Origin: Maricaulis maris
GTDB lineage: Bacteria > Pseudomonadota > Alphaproteobacteria > Caulobacterales > Maricaulaceae
DNA length: 64,000 nt
Reading direction: 5' to 3'
NCBI RefSeq assembly: GCF_036322705.1
Contig: NZ_AP027270.1
Coordinates: 1,861,501 to 1,925,500 of the forward strand
The number at the start of each line of letters is the position of its first letter. The first letter of the stretch is position 1. Under the pieces are notes generated by a model. It was not told where the DNA came from. It worked only from the letters and a program-made list of their open reading frames with translations, and ran no database searches. A program made the translations under genes and the position numbers. Shown one piece after another: positions 16,225 to 24,094 of the stretch.

Positions 16225-16727
16225 CAGCGGGCCTCCCTCTTGCCATCGGTGGCGACGTCGGAGCGGGCGCCCATTTCGGCAAAGCCGGCCGGATCGGTGA
16301 AGGAATTGTCCAGCGCGTGGACAAGGAAGCCGTCATCCTCGACATCGACGGTCACGGTGCCCGGGGTCAGCGTGATCGAATTGGCGAAGACGCAGCGGCC
16401 CAGCTCGGAGCGTTGGTCGGCGGCGACATGGATCAGACGCGGCTCGACCTCGATTTCCGGCTTCATGACGAGACGAACGACGGCGAGGTTCGCCTTGACG
16501 ATCTCGCCACCCAGCCAGCCCCAATAGGTGAAGAGCGGAATAGACGGACCGACCGGAACCGTCTCGCGGTCGACAATGCGCATGCGATAGGCAAGCGCCA
16601 CCGTGACGATGATGCTGACCACGCCCAGCCCCATCACGATCGGATAGTTGCCGGACAGGGTAAATGGCCCGGACAAGGTGAGCCAGAGCACCACCAGGAT
16701 GGCGGTGAGGCTGATGCCGTAGAACAT
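16224..16727 (-). CDS. mrpE: Mrp antiporter subunit E
   Basis: First gene of the ten-gene operon. The 167-residue product has two to three N-terminal membrane helices and a cytoplasmic domain with SITLTPGTVTVDVEDDGFLVH, the hallmark of MrpE. The operon order is E, F, G, MrpA-C-like, B, C, D-like, D-like, small ORF, D-like. The promoter must lie in the 161-base gap to the right; I see no clear -35/-10 pair. Confidence 0.93.
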   Translation of the reverse strand: MFYGISLTAILVVLWLTLSGPFTLSGNYPIVMGLGVVSIIVTVALAYRMRIVDRETVPVGPSIPLFTYWGWLGGEIVKANLAVVRLVMKPEIEVEPRLIHVAADQRSELGRCVFANSITLTPGTVTVDVEDDGFLVHALDNSFTDPAGFAEMGARSDVATDGKREAR

Positions 16728-16888
16728 GGAATCTCCCCGCGCGATAACGCTGATGCTTCGGTAATTAACCGCTCAGGCGAAGCTTGACCAGATGAAGCGG
16801 GAGGGAAGATGCAGACGCACCATCCGTGGGGGTATTCCCCGCTGCCCCCGCCTGCTGGGCCGTGCCGGTGTCCGGCGCTGGCCGGGGC

Positions 16889-17143
16889 TCAGAAGTCGAA
16901 CAGTTCGGACAGGAAGCTCTCGCGCTTCTTGTCGCGGCGACGGTCCTCGTGACCGCGCGCGGGCCGACTGTCATAGCCGCGTTCGGGGCGGGCGGCCTGC
17001 GGCGCCGAGCGCTCGATGATCTTGTCCAGCTCACCCCGATCCAGCCATACACCCCGGCATTTGGGACAATAGTCGATCTCCACCCCGTTGCGATCGGACA
17101 TCACCAGGGTTTCACCATCAACCGGACATTCCATCGAGGTCAT
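16889..17143 (-). CDS. zf-TFIIB-type zinc ribbon protein
   Basis: Small cytoplasmic protein of 84 residues with a zinc ribbon: CPVDGETL then YCPKCRGVWLDRGELDKI, the pattern of the bacterial zf-TFIIB family. The C-terminal half is Arg/Ser-rich and basic. Role unknown; nucleic-acid binding is possible. A second in-frame ATG at 17134 is better spaced from the ribosome-binding site AAGGA, which directly touches the first ATG, so the true product may be 81 residues beginning MECP. Confidence 0.82.
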   Translation of the reverse strand: MTSMECPVDGETLVMSDRNGVEIDYCPKCRGVWLDRGELDKIIERSAPQAARPERGYDSRPARGHEDRRRDKKRESFLSELFDF

Positions 17144-17223
17144 TCCTTCTCAAATTGACTGCCGGGACAGTCCTATCTACGGCCACTGCCCCGGCAAGGT
17201 GGACGCGAAGGCTGACAATCCCC

Positions 17224-17520
17224 ATGCTCGGCGACGATTTGTCCCGTGCCGGAAACACCATGCGTATTTCCATCGTCATGAATCCCCGCAGCGGTCGGCT
17301 GTCACGCGAAGGCGAGACCCTGATCGCGGAGCTGCGCAACCACGCCTCGGTGTGCCGGGTGGACAGCCTGGTCGAGGATGGCGAAGACGCCTTGAAGGCC
17401 GCCCTGTCGAGTAGCGCGGACGCCATCGCCATTGCCGGTGGCGATGGCACGATCCGGGCAGTCACCGAAATGGCGATGCGGGCGGGCAGCGCGCTGCCGC
17501 TCATCCCCCTGGAAAAATAG
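17224..17520 (+). pseudogene. Truncated diacylglycerol kinase catalytic domain gene
   Basis: The reading frame starts like a DAGK/sphingosine-kinase family lipid kinase: MRISIVMNPRSG, a spacer, then IAIAGGDGTIRAV, the glycine-rich nucleotide-binding loop. It breaks off after LPLIPL, exactly where the family normally continues with GTxN, and ends at 17520 after two foreign codons. About two thirds of the usual protein (around 300 residues) is missing and is not found downstream in any frame. The sequence at the break, GGAAAAATAGGGACACGCAC, resembles ends of REP/IS200-type elements, so an insertion or deletion event is likely. The start is either 17224 or the ATG at 17260. Probably non-functional. 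Confidence 0.75.
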
Positions 17521-17665
17521 GGACACGCACCACCTATTCCGCCTCCACGCAGCGACGCTTGCAAAGCTTCGGCTTAGATCATGGGAACCCAAACTTCGGC
17601 GTCGCGAAATCAGGCCCTTGGGATCTCGGGTGACACACTGAAGGCGGTGGGCTGGTGGCCAGCCC

Positions 17666-18757
17666 CTACTTCCCGCCCTTGTCTTCCATCGACAGGTTCC
17701 AGTAGCGCAGCACTGTCTGGGCCTTCTCGACCGAGAGGCTGTCATGGATCTTGCGCGCTTGGGCGACCGGCTCGCTGGTCAAGGCCCGGCCGAGACCGCG
17801 CCAGACATGCTCGAAGCTGGGCCATTTGAGACCCGTCGCCTTGCACAGGACGGCGATCGGCTCGCCGGCCATGTCATCCATCATCTGCACCACGAGCCGC
17901 CGGTCGACATTGGCGAGGGTCGAGATCTCGGTAATGATTTCCGGCAGCGCGCCGTCCATCGCCATGGCTTCCAGCGTGCCTTCCAGCGAACCGTAGGGGC
18001 TCAGCTCGGCGGCTTCGCGATTGCGCTGGCGGCGATCAATATAGCGCAGGATGCGCGTCACCATCGGGTCGGACCAGTCCTCGGCCGCGGCCATCGGGAA
18101 GATGTCCTCGGAGGCGTCGATCAGGATGGTGCGATCAACCGCAAAGCGCTCGATGATCTGGGCGCGGTCGATGTGCTCGCAGGACCAGAACAGCCGAAAG
18201 GCCTGGGTCGGACGCAGTTCCTCACGCCGGATCAGCAGATGTGCCAGATTGCCCTCATCGGCCGCCATGCCGACCAGATGGTCGACCGTGGGCATGGCCA
18301 GGGTCGCGGTTTTGTTGCGCAGAAGCCGCTCGATGACCGGCGTTTCACCCCCCGCCGCCAGAGCCGCCGAGACGGTGGCCGACAGGTTCTCGCGCTTGGC
18401 CAGGGTCAGGCGATGCTGCAGCTTGCCGACCCGCGCCACCTCCATCATGTCGAAATCCGACAGGGCGAGGCAGTCTTCCAGGATCGGCTCGGCCACCTCG
18501 TAGACATCACAGGCGAGCGTGCGTAGCAGGCGGTGCGGCGCATCGCTGAGCACCGAAAGGCGCTTGGCGCAGCGCTGGCGCAGCTCGACATCGCTGGCCC
18601 GGATCACGTCATAGAGGAGATCACCGACGATCCAGCGTTCGCGCGGCGTGATCCGGCTCGAGGGCAGACCGACAATGTCGGCCAGCCGCCGCGCGAGGAT
18701 GGCCCGCGTGCGGTGCGTGACGGGCTCGCTGAGCTCAAAGGGTTCGGCATTCGCCAT
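17666..18757 (-). CDS. DUF2336 domain protein
   Basis: All-helical 363-residue cytoplasmic protein of the DUF2336 family found widely in alphaproteobacteria. Typical features are the helical-repeat phrases RRLADIVGLPSSRITPRERWIVGDLL and RDxxxVRxRLA-like segments in the first half, and VDRRLVVQMMDDMAGEPIAVLC near the end. The function of the family is unknown; HEAT-like repeats suggest protein-protein contacts. The gene stands alone. A 17-base dyad (GTCAGA...TCTGAC, 18768-18784) lies 10 bases before the start codon in the leader. Confidence 0.78.
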   Translation of the reverse strand: MANAEPFELSEPVTHRTRAILARRLADIVGLPSSRITPRERWIVGDLLYDVIRASDVELRQRCAKRLSVLSDAPHRLLRTLACDVYEVAEPILEDCLALSDFDMMEVARVGKLQHRLTLAKRENLSATVSAALAAGGETPVIERLLRNKTATLAMPTVDHLVGMAADEGNLAHLLIRREELRPTQAFRLFWSCEHIDRAQIIERFAVDRTILIDASEDIFPMAAAEDWSDPMVTRILRYIDRRQRNREAAELSPYGSLEGTLEAMAMDGALPEIITEISTLANVDRRLVVQMMDDMAGEPIAVLCKATGLKWPSFEHVWRGLGRALTSEPVAQARKIHDSLSVEKAQTVLRYWNLSMEDKGGK

Positions 18758-18767
18758 GGGTGCGCCT

Positions 18768-18784
18768 GTCAGATCCGGTCTGAC
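18768..18784. promoter_or_regulatory. Short dyad in the leader of the DUF2336 gene
   Basis: GTCAGA and TCTGAC flank five bases just before the DUF2336 start. It could affect translation or bind a regulator; six base pairs are weak evidence. Confidence 0.25.
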
Positions 18785-18836
18785 CGACAGGATGACGCCG
18801 CGGCGTTAATGAATCGTAGGAGCGATGCCCGGCATT

Positions 18837-19268
18837 TCAGGCTTTGCCGATGATCGGCAGCTTGTCCCTGTCGAGCCAGGTCACAACCGCGGCGAGGAGG
18901 CCGAACACCACCGCCATGCCGAACAGCATCGGCGAATAGATCAGGCTGCCATCCGCGGCCACGCCGACCGGGGCATTGATGCCCAGCCAGGGCGACAGGT
19001 GGAAGACGATCGCGCCGCCGATCACGCCCAGCGACAACAGGCCGCCCAGACCCTCCAGCCGCTTGCCGAAGATCCCGACCAGCAACAGCGCCGCCGCGAG
19101 CAGCTCCAGCACGCCGGTCAGCATGCGCACCTGCGGCTCGAAGAAGTCCATGCCGGACGCCTCGGCGATCTGGGCGAAGATCGGATTGGAGGCACCAAAT
19201 TTCTGCAGGCCCATGAAAATCATGAAGGCAGCAAGGAGCAGGCCCAGGCCCGGTTTGACGAATTTCAT
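18837..19268 (-). CDS. DoxX-like small membrane protein
   Basis: Product of 143 residues with four predicted membrane helices. It opens with KPGLGLLLAAFMIFMGLQKFG and carries a second helix with LTGVLELLAAALLLVGIFGK, the DoxX/DoxD pattern. Members are often linked to redox stress or quinone-related functions, but no activity can be read from the sequence. The start at 19268 is the only ATG at the beginning of helix 1. It is divergent from the MFS gene across a 128-base region containing a strong nested dyad at 19294-19346, which may control both. Confidence 0.8.
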   Translation of the reverse strand: MKFVKPGLGLLLAAFMIFMGLQKFGASNPIFAQIAEASGMDFFEPQVRMLTGVLELLAAALLLVGIFGKRLEGLGGLLSLGVIGGAIVFHLSPWLGINAPVGVAADGSLIYSPMLFGMAVVFGLLAAVVTWLDRDKLPIIGKA

Positions 19269-19293
19269 GATGTGCGACTCATTTCTGGATTGC

Positions 19294-19346
19294 CGTGATT
19301 TGCATCCAGTCAACATGTTGCTAGACAAGGCGCAATGCAAATCACG
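19294..19346. promoter_or_regulatory. Long-arm dyad with an inner palindrome between doxX and MFS genes
   Basis: The perfect 12-bp arms CGTGATTTGCAT (19294-19305) and ATGCAAATCACG (19335-19346) are separated by 29 bases. Within the spacer CAACATGTTG (19311-19320) is a perfect 10-bp palindrome. The position between two divergent genes fits an operator region for a dimeric regulator acting on both. Confidence 0.5.
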
Positions 19347-19396
19347 CCGGTTCACGAAAGAGCGGCGACACCCTCCGCACCAGACCGGATCAGCCC

Positions 19397-20719
19397 TTGC
19401 CTGTTTTTCGTCCCCTTGCCGGCAATCGCCAGCTCCGCATGCCGCCCTTTGGTGCCTATCTAATCCTGGTCGCCGGCTGGTTCTTCGGCTTCGGCCTGCA
19501 GACCACACTTTTCCCGGGCGTGATCACTTTCACCCTGCACGAGACGCCCGAGCGCCTCGGCCTCGCCCAGGCCGCGCTGACCGCGCCGATGATGCTCCTG
19601 CTGCCGTTTGCCGGTGTCCTCGCCGAACGCAAGGACCGGCGCGGGATCATCTTCTATTTCTACATTTTCGCCGGACTGTCGGCCGGCACGCTGGGCCTGC
19701 TCTTGCTGAGCGGACACCTGACCTACTGGATCATGGTCAGCTTTGCCCTGCTGATCGGTGTGGCGGGCGGCTTCGTGATGCCGGCGCGCGACAGCGCGAT
19801 CAATCCGGTGGTGCGCATCTCGGCCAAGACGCGGCATGGCGGAATCGAGCTGCAACGCGCCGTGGTGATGGCGTCAGCGGTCCAGTTCGGCGCCCAGATC
19901 GCCGGCATGGCGGTCGGCTATTTCGCCGCCTACACCGGACCGGGGACGCTCTTTGTGCTGCAGGCGGTCGGCCTGTGCATTGGCGGCATTTCGGCGGCCT
20001 TCCTGCCGCGCCTCAGCTCGAAGCGCAACAAATCGACCGCGCACCCGATGCATGACCTCGCCGACGGGGTGAAGGCGGTCTTCACCTCGCCCGTTCTGAT
20101 GCCGATGACGCTGATCATGATCGCACTCGGCATCCTCGTCGTCGGCGGCTCCTTCCTGGTGCTGATCCCGCTGATCATCCGCGAGAGCTATGGCGGCGGC
20201 TATCCCGAGATTGCCAGCCTGATGGTCGCCTTCTGGGTCGGTGCCCTGGTCGCCAATGTTGCGCTGGTCAGGTTCGGCCAGATCGAGCGACCCGGCCGGG
20301 CCCTGATCCTGGCCCAGTCGGTGACCGTGCTGGCCACCGGTGCCTTCTTCTTCCATCTTCCCTTCTGGTCGCTCTACGTGCTGGTCTTCTGCTGGGGACT
20401 GGGCGCCGGGATTGCCATTTCGCTGTCGCGGTCGGTGGTCCAGGAACAGGCCCCGCCCGACAAGCTGGCCCGCGTCATGTCCGTCTATCAGCTCGGCCTG
20501 TTCGGCGGCATGCCGGCCGGTGCGGTGCTGATGGGCGTGGTGGTCGGTCAGCTCGGCCCCAACCTGTCGGCACTGATTCCGATGGTCGGGCTTGGTGTCG
20601 TGCTGGTGGTCATCTGCCTGACAACCCCCATATTGTCGGTACGACGCGGTCAGGCCCACGCCCTCACCGCCCCTGACACGCCGCTGAAGACGGAGACCGA
20701 CCATGCCCCGACTGAGTGA
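19397..20719 (+). CDS. MFS family transporter
   Basis: Product of about 440 residues with 12 predicted membrane helices and a central loop near residue 215 (SSKRNKSTAHPMHDLADG). The loop after helix 2 has GVLAERKDRRG, the MFS signature. The substrate is unknown; the layout resembles the DHA1/enterobactin-exporter-like MFS_3 group. The listed start is a TTG at 19397; an ATG at 19439, which starts right at helix 1, is equally plausible. The end overlaps msrB by 17 bases, so the two are co-transcribed. Confidence 0.85.
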   Translation: MPVFRPLAGNRQLRMPPFGAYLILVAGWFFGFGLQTTLFPGVITFTLHETPERLGLAQAALTAPMMLLLPFAGVLAERKDRRGIIFYFYIFAGLSAGTLGLLLLSGHLTYWIMVSFALLIGVAGGFVMPARDSAINPVVRISAKTRHGGIELQRAVVMASAVQFGAQIAGMAVGYFAAYTGPGTLFVLQAVGLCIGGISAAFLPRLSSKRNKSTAHPMHDLADGVKAVFTSPVLMPMTLIMIALGILVVGGSFLVLIPLIIRESYGGGYPEIASLMVAFWVGALVANVALVRFGQIERPGRALILAQSVTVLATGAFFFHLPFWSLYVLVFCWGLGAGIAISLSRSVVQEQAPPDKLARVMSVYQLGLFGGMPAGAVLMGVVVGQLGPNLSALIPMVGLGVVLVVICLTTPILSVRRGQAHALTAPDTPLKTETDHAPTE

Positions 20720-21110
20720 TGCCGAGATCGAGGCCCTGAAGGCCAAGCTGGACCCCGATACCTATGCCATCGCCTTCGAGGAGGGCACCGAGCGCGCCTT
20801 CACGCATCCGTTCAACGCGGAAAAGCGTGCCGGAGCCTATCACTGCAAGGTTTGCGACATCCCCCTCTTCGCCTCGGACCACAAATACGAGAGCGGTTCG
20901 GGCTGGCCTTCCTTCTACCAGCCGGCCGAGGCCGACAATGTCGAGACCAAGACAGACTACAAGCTGATGGTCGCCCGCACCGAGATCCATTGCGCCAATT
21001 GCGGCGCCCATCTGGGCCATGTCTTCCCCGACGGCCCGGCCCCGACCGGTCAACGCTATTGTACCAATGGCGGGGCGCTGGACTTCCAGCCCGCACAGGG
21101 CGATGAATAG
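20703..21110 (+). CDS. msrB: Peptide-methionine (R)-S-oxide reductase MsrB
   Basis: Repairs the R form of methionine sulfoxide in proteins, using thioredoxin as electron donor. The 135-residue product is full length. Zinc ligands are Cys48, Cys51, Cys97 and Cys100; the substrate phrase SGSGWPSF is intact; the catalytic Cys120 lies in RYCTNGGALDF. It starts inside the end of the MFS gene, with GGAG upstream of its ATG. An oligopeptidase-like lipoprotein gene follows 24 bases later. Confidence 0.95.
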   Translation: MPRLSDAEIEALKAKLDPDTYAIAFEEGTERAFTHPFNAEKRAGAYHCKVCDIPLFASDHKYESGSGWPSFYQPAEADNVETKTDYKLMVARTEIHCANCGAHLGHVFPDGPAPTGQRYCTNGGALDFQPAQGDE

Positions 21111-21134
21111 CCCAGCTTTCTTGAGGGGAATCGT

Positions 21135-23405
21135 ATGCACTACTTACCGCTTGCCAGGCGGTTGGGTGTGGGGCTCGCCGGCCTCGCCCTCGCCGCCTGC
21201 AGTCAGGAGACTGCCATGACGACCGACACTTCGGCCGCCAATACCACGGCCGTGACCACCCATGGCGCGCTGATCACCCGCGCCCAGGGCCTTGAGGCGC
21301 CGCGCGCCGAACAGCGCCCGGTCACCATCGAGCAGGTCGGCTTCACCCGGGTCGATGAATATCAGTGGATCAAGGACGATAACTGGCAGCAGGTGATGCG
21401 CGAGCCGGAAGTCCTCGACAGCGATGTCCGCGAGCTGCTCGACGCCGAGAACGCCTATCTCGATGCCGTCATGGAGCCGACCGAAGCCCTGCAGGAACGG
21501 ATTTTCCAGGAGATCCGCGGCCGCATCAAGGAAGACGACAGCTCGGTCCCCGAGCGCGATGGCGACTATGCCTACTACACCCGCTACCGCGAAGGCGGCC
21601 AGTATCCGGTCTTCGCCCGTCGCCCGGTGGATCCGGAAACCGGCGAACCGGCCGGTGACGAGGAAATCCTCGTCGATGGCGACGCCGAAGCCGCCGATTT
21701 CGATTATCTCGATTTCTCCGACATGGAGCACTCGCCCGACCACCGCTATGTCGCCTTCGGCGTCGATGTGCGCGGGTCGGAGTATTACGAGATCCGCGTC
21801 AAGGACGTCGCCACCGGCGCCATTGTCGCTACCCTCACCGATGAGAGCTCGGGCGATTTCACCTGGGCCAATGACAGCGCCACCCTGTACTGGGTCTGGC
21901 GTGACGATAATGGCCGCTCCAAGCGCGTCTATCGCCAACCGGCCAATGGTGGTCCCTCCGAGCTGGTCTATGAGGAGCCCGATGACGGCTTCTTCGTCTC
22001 GGTCGGCCTGACCGACAACAACAACCACGTCATGATCAATGCCGGCGGTCACACCTCCAACGAGATCCGCCTGATTGACGCCAATGACGCGACCGCCGAA
22101 CCGGTGCTGATCTCGGCTCGCGAGGACGGCGTCGAATATTATCTGACCGAAGCCAGCGATCGCTACTATTTCCGCACCAATGCGGATGGCGCGGTCGACT
22201 TCAAGATCGTCTCCGCCCCGATCGACAATCCGGGTCGCGAAAACTGGGAAGACTTCATCCCGCACCGCCCCGGCACGCTGATCAACGGCGTCATCGGCCT
22301 GGCTGACTGGCAGGTCCGTGTCGAACGCGAGAACGCCCTGCCGCGCATCGTTGTGCACGAATACGCCACCGGCGAGGAATACAATATCGCCTTTGACGAG
22401 GAAGCCTATTCGCTGGGTGCCTCGGCCGGCTACGAGTTCGCGACCGACATGCTGCGCTTCTCCTATGAGAGCCCGTCAACGCCGGAAGAGACCTATGACT
22501 TCAACCTGCGTTCGCGTGAGCGCACGCTGCTGAAGCGCCAGGAAATCCCCTCCGGTCACAATCCGGAGGACTATGTCGTCCGCCGCATCATGGCCCCCGG
22601 CCATGACGGGGCCCAGATCCCGGTCACCATTCTCTACCACCGCGACACGCCGATCGACGGTAGCGCCCCGCTGCTGCTCTATGGCTATGGCTCCTACGGG
22701 ATCACCATTCCGGCCGGCTTCCGCGTCACCCCGCTCTCGCTGGTCGATCGCGGCATGGTCTATGCCACCGCCCATATCCGGGGCGGCATGGCCAACGGCT
22801 ATCAGTGGTATCTTGACGGCAAGCTGGACCAGAAGATGAACACCTTCCGCGACTTCGTCTCGGCCGGTGAAGCCCTGTCCGAGCTCGGCTATACCAGCCG
22901 CGGCCAGATTGTCGCCTATGGCGGTTCGGCCGGTGGCCTGCTCGTCGGTGCCGCGATCAACCTGCAGCCCGACCTGTTCGCCGGTGCCATCGCCGCCGTT
23001 CCCTTTGTCGATGTGATCAACACCATGTCGGATCCGGAACTGCCGCTGACCCCGCCGGAATGGCCGGAATGGGGAAACCCGATCGAGAGCGCGGAAGATT
23101 ATCAGACGATGATCGCCTACTCGCCCTACGACCAGATCCAGGAAATGGCCTATCCCCACGTCCTGGCCACCGGCGGCCTGACCGATCCGCGCGTCACCTA
23201 TTGGGAGCCGACCAAATTCGTCGCCCGCCTGCGCGACCGCCGGACCGATGACGGCCTGACCCTGCTGAAGATGAATATGGGTGCCGGCCATGGCGGCGCC
23301 TCGGGCCGTTTCGACAGCCTGCGCGAAACCGCCCTCAACTGGGCCTTCGCCCTGATGGCGGTCGGCCTTGCCGACAGCGAAGTTGAGGCCATCGCGGCTG
23401 AGTAG
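21135..23405 (+). CDS. S9 family oligopeptidase (oligopeptidase B-like) lipoprotein
   Basis: Prolyl-oligopeptidase family serine peptidase that would cut peptides, probably after basic residues if it is a true oligopeptidase B. The 756-residue product has an N-terminal beta-propeller and a C-terminal alpha/beta-hydrolase domain. The catalytic triad is readable as Ser598 in YGGSAGG, Asp684 in LTDPRV and His719 in AGHGGASGR. The start carries a lipoprotein signal (LALAAC, Cys22), so the enzyme is expected on the periplasmic side of a membrane. GAGGGGAATC precedes the ATG at 21135. Last gene of the MFS-msrB unit. Confidence 0.9.
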   Translation: MHYLPLARRLGVGLAGLALAACSQETAMTTDTSAANTTAVTTHGALITRAQGLEAPRAEQRPVTIEQVGFTRVDEYQWIKDDNWQQVMREPEVLDSDVRELLDAENAYLDAVMEPTEALQERIFQEIRGRIKEDDSSVPERDGDYAYYTRYREGGQYPVFARRPVDPETGEPAGDEEILVDGDAEAADFDYLDFSDMEHSPDHRYVAFGVDVRGSEYYEIRVKDVATGAIVATLTDESSGDFTWANDSATLYWVWRDDNGRSKRVYRQPANGGPSELVYEEPDDGFFVSVGLTDNNNHVMINAGGHTSNEIRLIDANDATAEPVLISAREDGVEYYLTEASDRYYFRTNADGAVDFKIVSAPIDNPGRENWEDFIPHRPGTLINGVIGLADWQVRVERENALPRIVVHEYATGEEYNIAFDEEAYSLGASAGYEFATDMLRFSYESPSTPEETYDFNLRSRERTLLKRQEIPSGHNPEDYVVRRIMAPGHDGAQIPVTILYHRDTPIDGSAPLLLYGYGSYGITIPAGFRVTPLSLVDRGMVYATAHIRGGMANGYQWYLDGKLDQKMNTFRDFVSAGEALSELGYTSRGQIVAYGGSAGGLLVGAAINLQPDLFAGAIAAVPFVDVINTMSDPELPLTPPEWPEWGNPIESAEDYQTMIAYSPYDQIQEMAYPHVLATGGLTDPRVTYWEPTKFVARLRDRRTDDGLTLLKMNMGAGHGGASGRFDSLRETALNWAFALMAVGLADSEVEAIAAE

Positions 23406-23426
23406 AGCTGCGGGGCAATTCCCACA

Positions 23427-23546
23427 TTTGTCTTCCCGGATGGACGCCCCGCGCAGGCGGGGCGCAAGTCCGGGACCTAGATGTTCGAACAGTTAGGTCC
23501 CCGCCCTGCACCCCGCCTACGCGGGGTGTCCGGCGGGGATGACAAA
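23427..23546. repeat. Structured inverted repeat R3, left copy
   Basis: A 120-base element with terminal TTTGTC and GACAAA and two 8-bp hairpins with four-base loops (CGCCCCGC/GCGGGGCG at 23445-23464 and CACCCCGC/GCGGGGTG at 23509-23528). It is the inverted counterpart of 23922-24043. The pair frames the GIY-YIG gene. Differences between the copies preserve base pairing in the stems. Confidence 0.8.
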
Positions 23547-23551
23547 TGGGA

Positions 23552-23929
23552 TCAGGTCTTGTTGCTTTCCCACGCCCGCATGCCCTCCGGCACGACTTCA
23601 CGCGGGTCAACACCGCCCATCTCCCAGTACAGATCCCGCCAATCGGGATTGGCCGTCTCGATCAGATTGATCTTCCAGGCCCGGCGCCAGCGCTTGATCC
23701 GCTTCTCACGGGTGATGGCATTATTGATCAGCTCATGGCTCTCGAACCAGACAAGCCGATCGACGCCGTAACGCGCCGTGAACCCACCGGCCTTGCGAAC
23801 CTTGTGTGAATAGACCCGCGCCAGCAATTCACGGGTGACCCCGCAATAGAGCATGCCATTCTTGTGTGTAGCAAGAAGGTATACGTGGAACGTGAATGCA
23901 ATTATAAATTGTGTTTGGCATTTTGTCAT
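23552..23929 (-). CDS. Solo GIY-YIG endonuclease family protein
   Basis: Product of 125 residues containing a UvrC/homing-endonuclease type GIY-YIG fold: FHVYLLATHKNGMLYCGVT at residues about 14-32 (the Y...Y-G core), the Arg-bearing helix HKVRKAGGFTARYGVDRLVW, and the metal-binding Glu region AITREKRIKRWRRAWKINLIE. The usual function would be DNA strand cleavage. It is a stand-alone domain. The ATG lies inside the right R3 repeat (GTCAT on the plus strand) and the stop lies six bases from the left R3 repeat, so the gene fills the space between inverted repeats almost exactly. This suggests a small mobile or selfish unit; that is inference. Confidence 0.87.
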   Translation of the reverse strand: MTKCQTQFIIAFTFHVYLLATHKNGMLYCGVTRELLARVYSHKVRKAGGFTARYGVDRLVWFESHELINNAITREKRIKRWRRAWKINLIETANPDWRDLYWEMGGVDPREVVPEGMRAWESNKT

Positions 23930-24043
23930 CCCCGTCGGATGTCCGGCGAAGGCCGGACGCAGGGCGGGGACCTAACTGCTTGCAACCACATAGGTCCCTG
24001 ACTTGCGCCCGGCCTTCGCCGGGCGTCCATCAGGGATGACAAA
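23922..24043. repeat. Structured inverted repeat R3, right copy
   Basis: A 122-base element in the opposite orientation to 23427-23546, with hairpins GTCCGGC/GCCGGAC (23941-23958) and CGCCCGGC/GCCGGGCG (24006-24025), each with a four-base loop. It starts TTTGTCATCC and ends GGGATGACAAA. The start codon of the GIY-YIG gene is within it. Confidence 0.8.
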
Positions 24044-24056
24044 CACCGGGAGGGGT

Positions 24057-24087
24057 GTCGTGGGTGGGGGCGCCCCCCACCCACGAC
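24057..24087 (-). terminator. Strong hairpin after the second tonB gene
   Basis: GTCGTGGGTGGGG and CCCCACCCACGAC form a 13-bp stem around GGCGCC, eight bases beyond the stop codon of the 24095-24712 gene. There is no T-run on the minus strand, so it may be a factor-dependent stop or RNA-stabilising structure rather than a classical terminator. Confidence 0.5.
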
Positions 24088-24094
24088 GGGTCAC

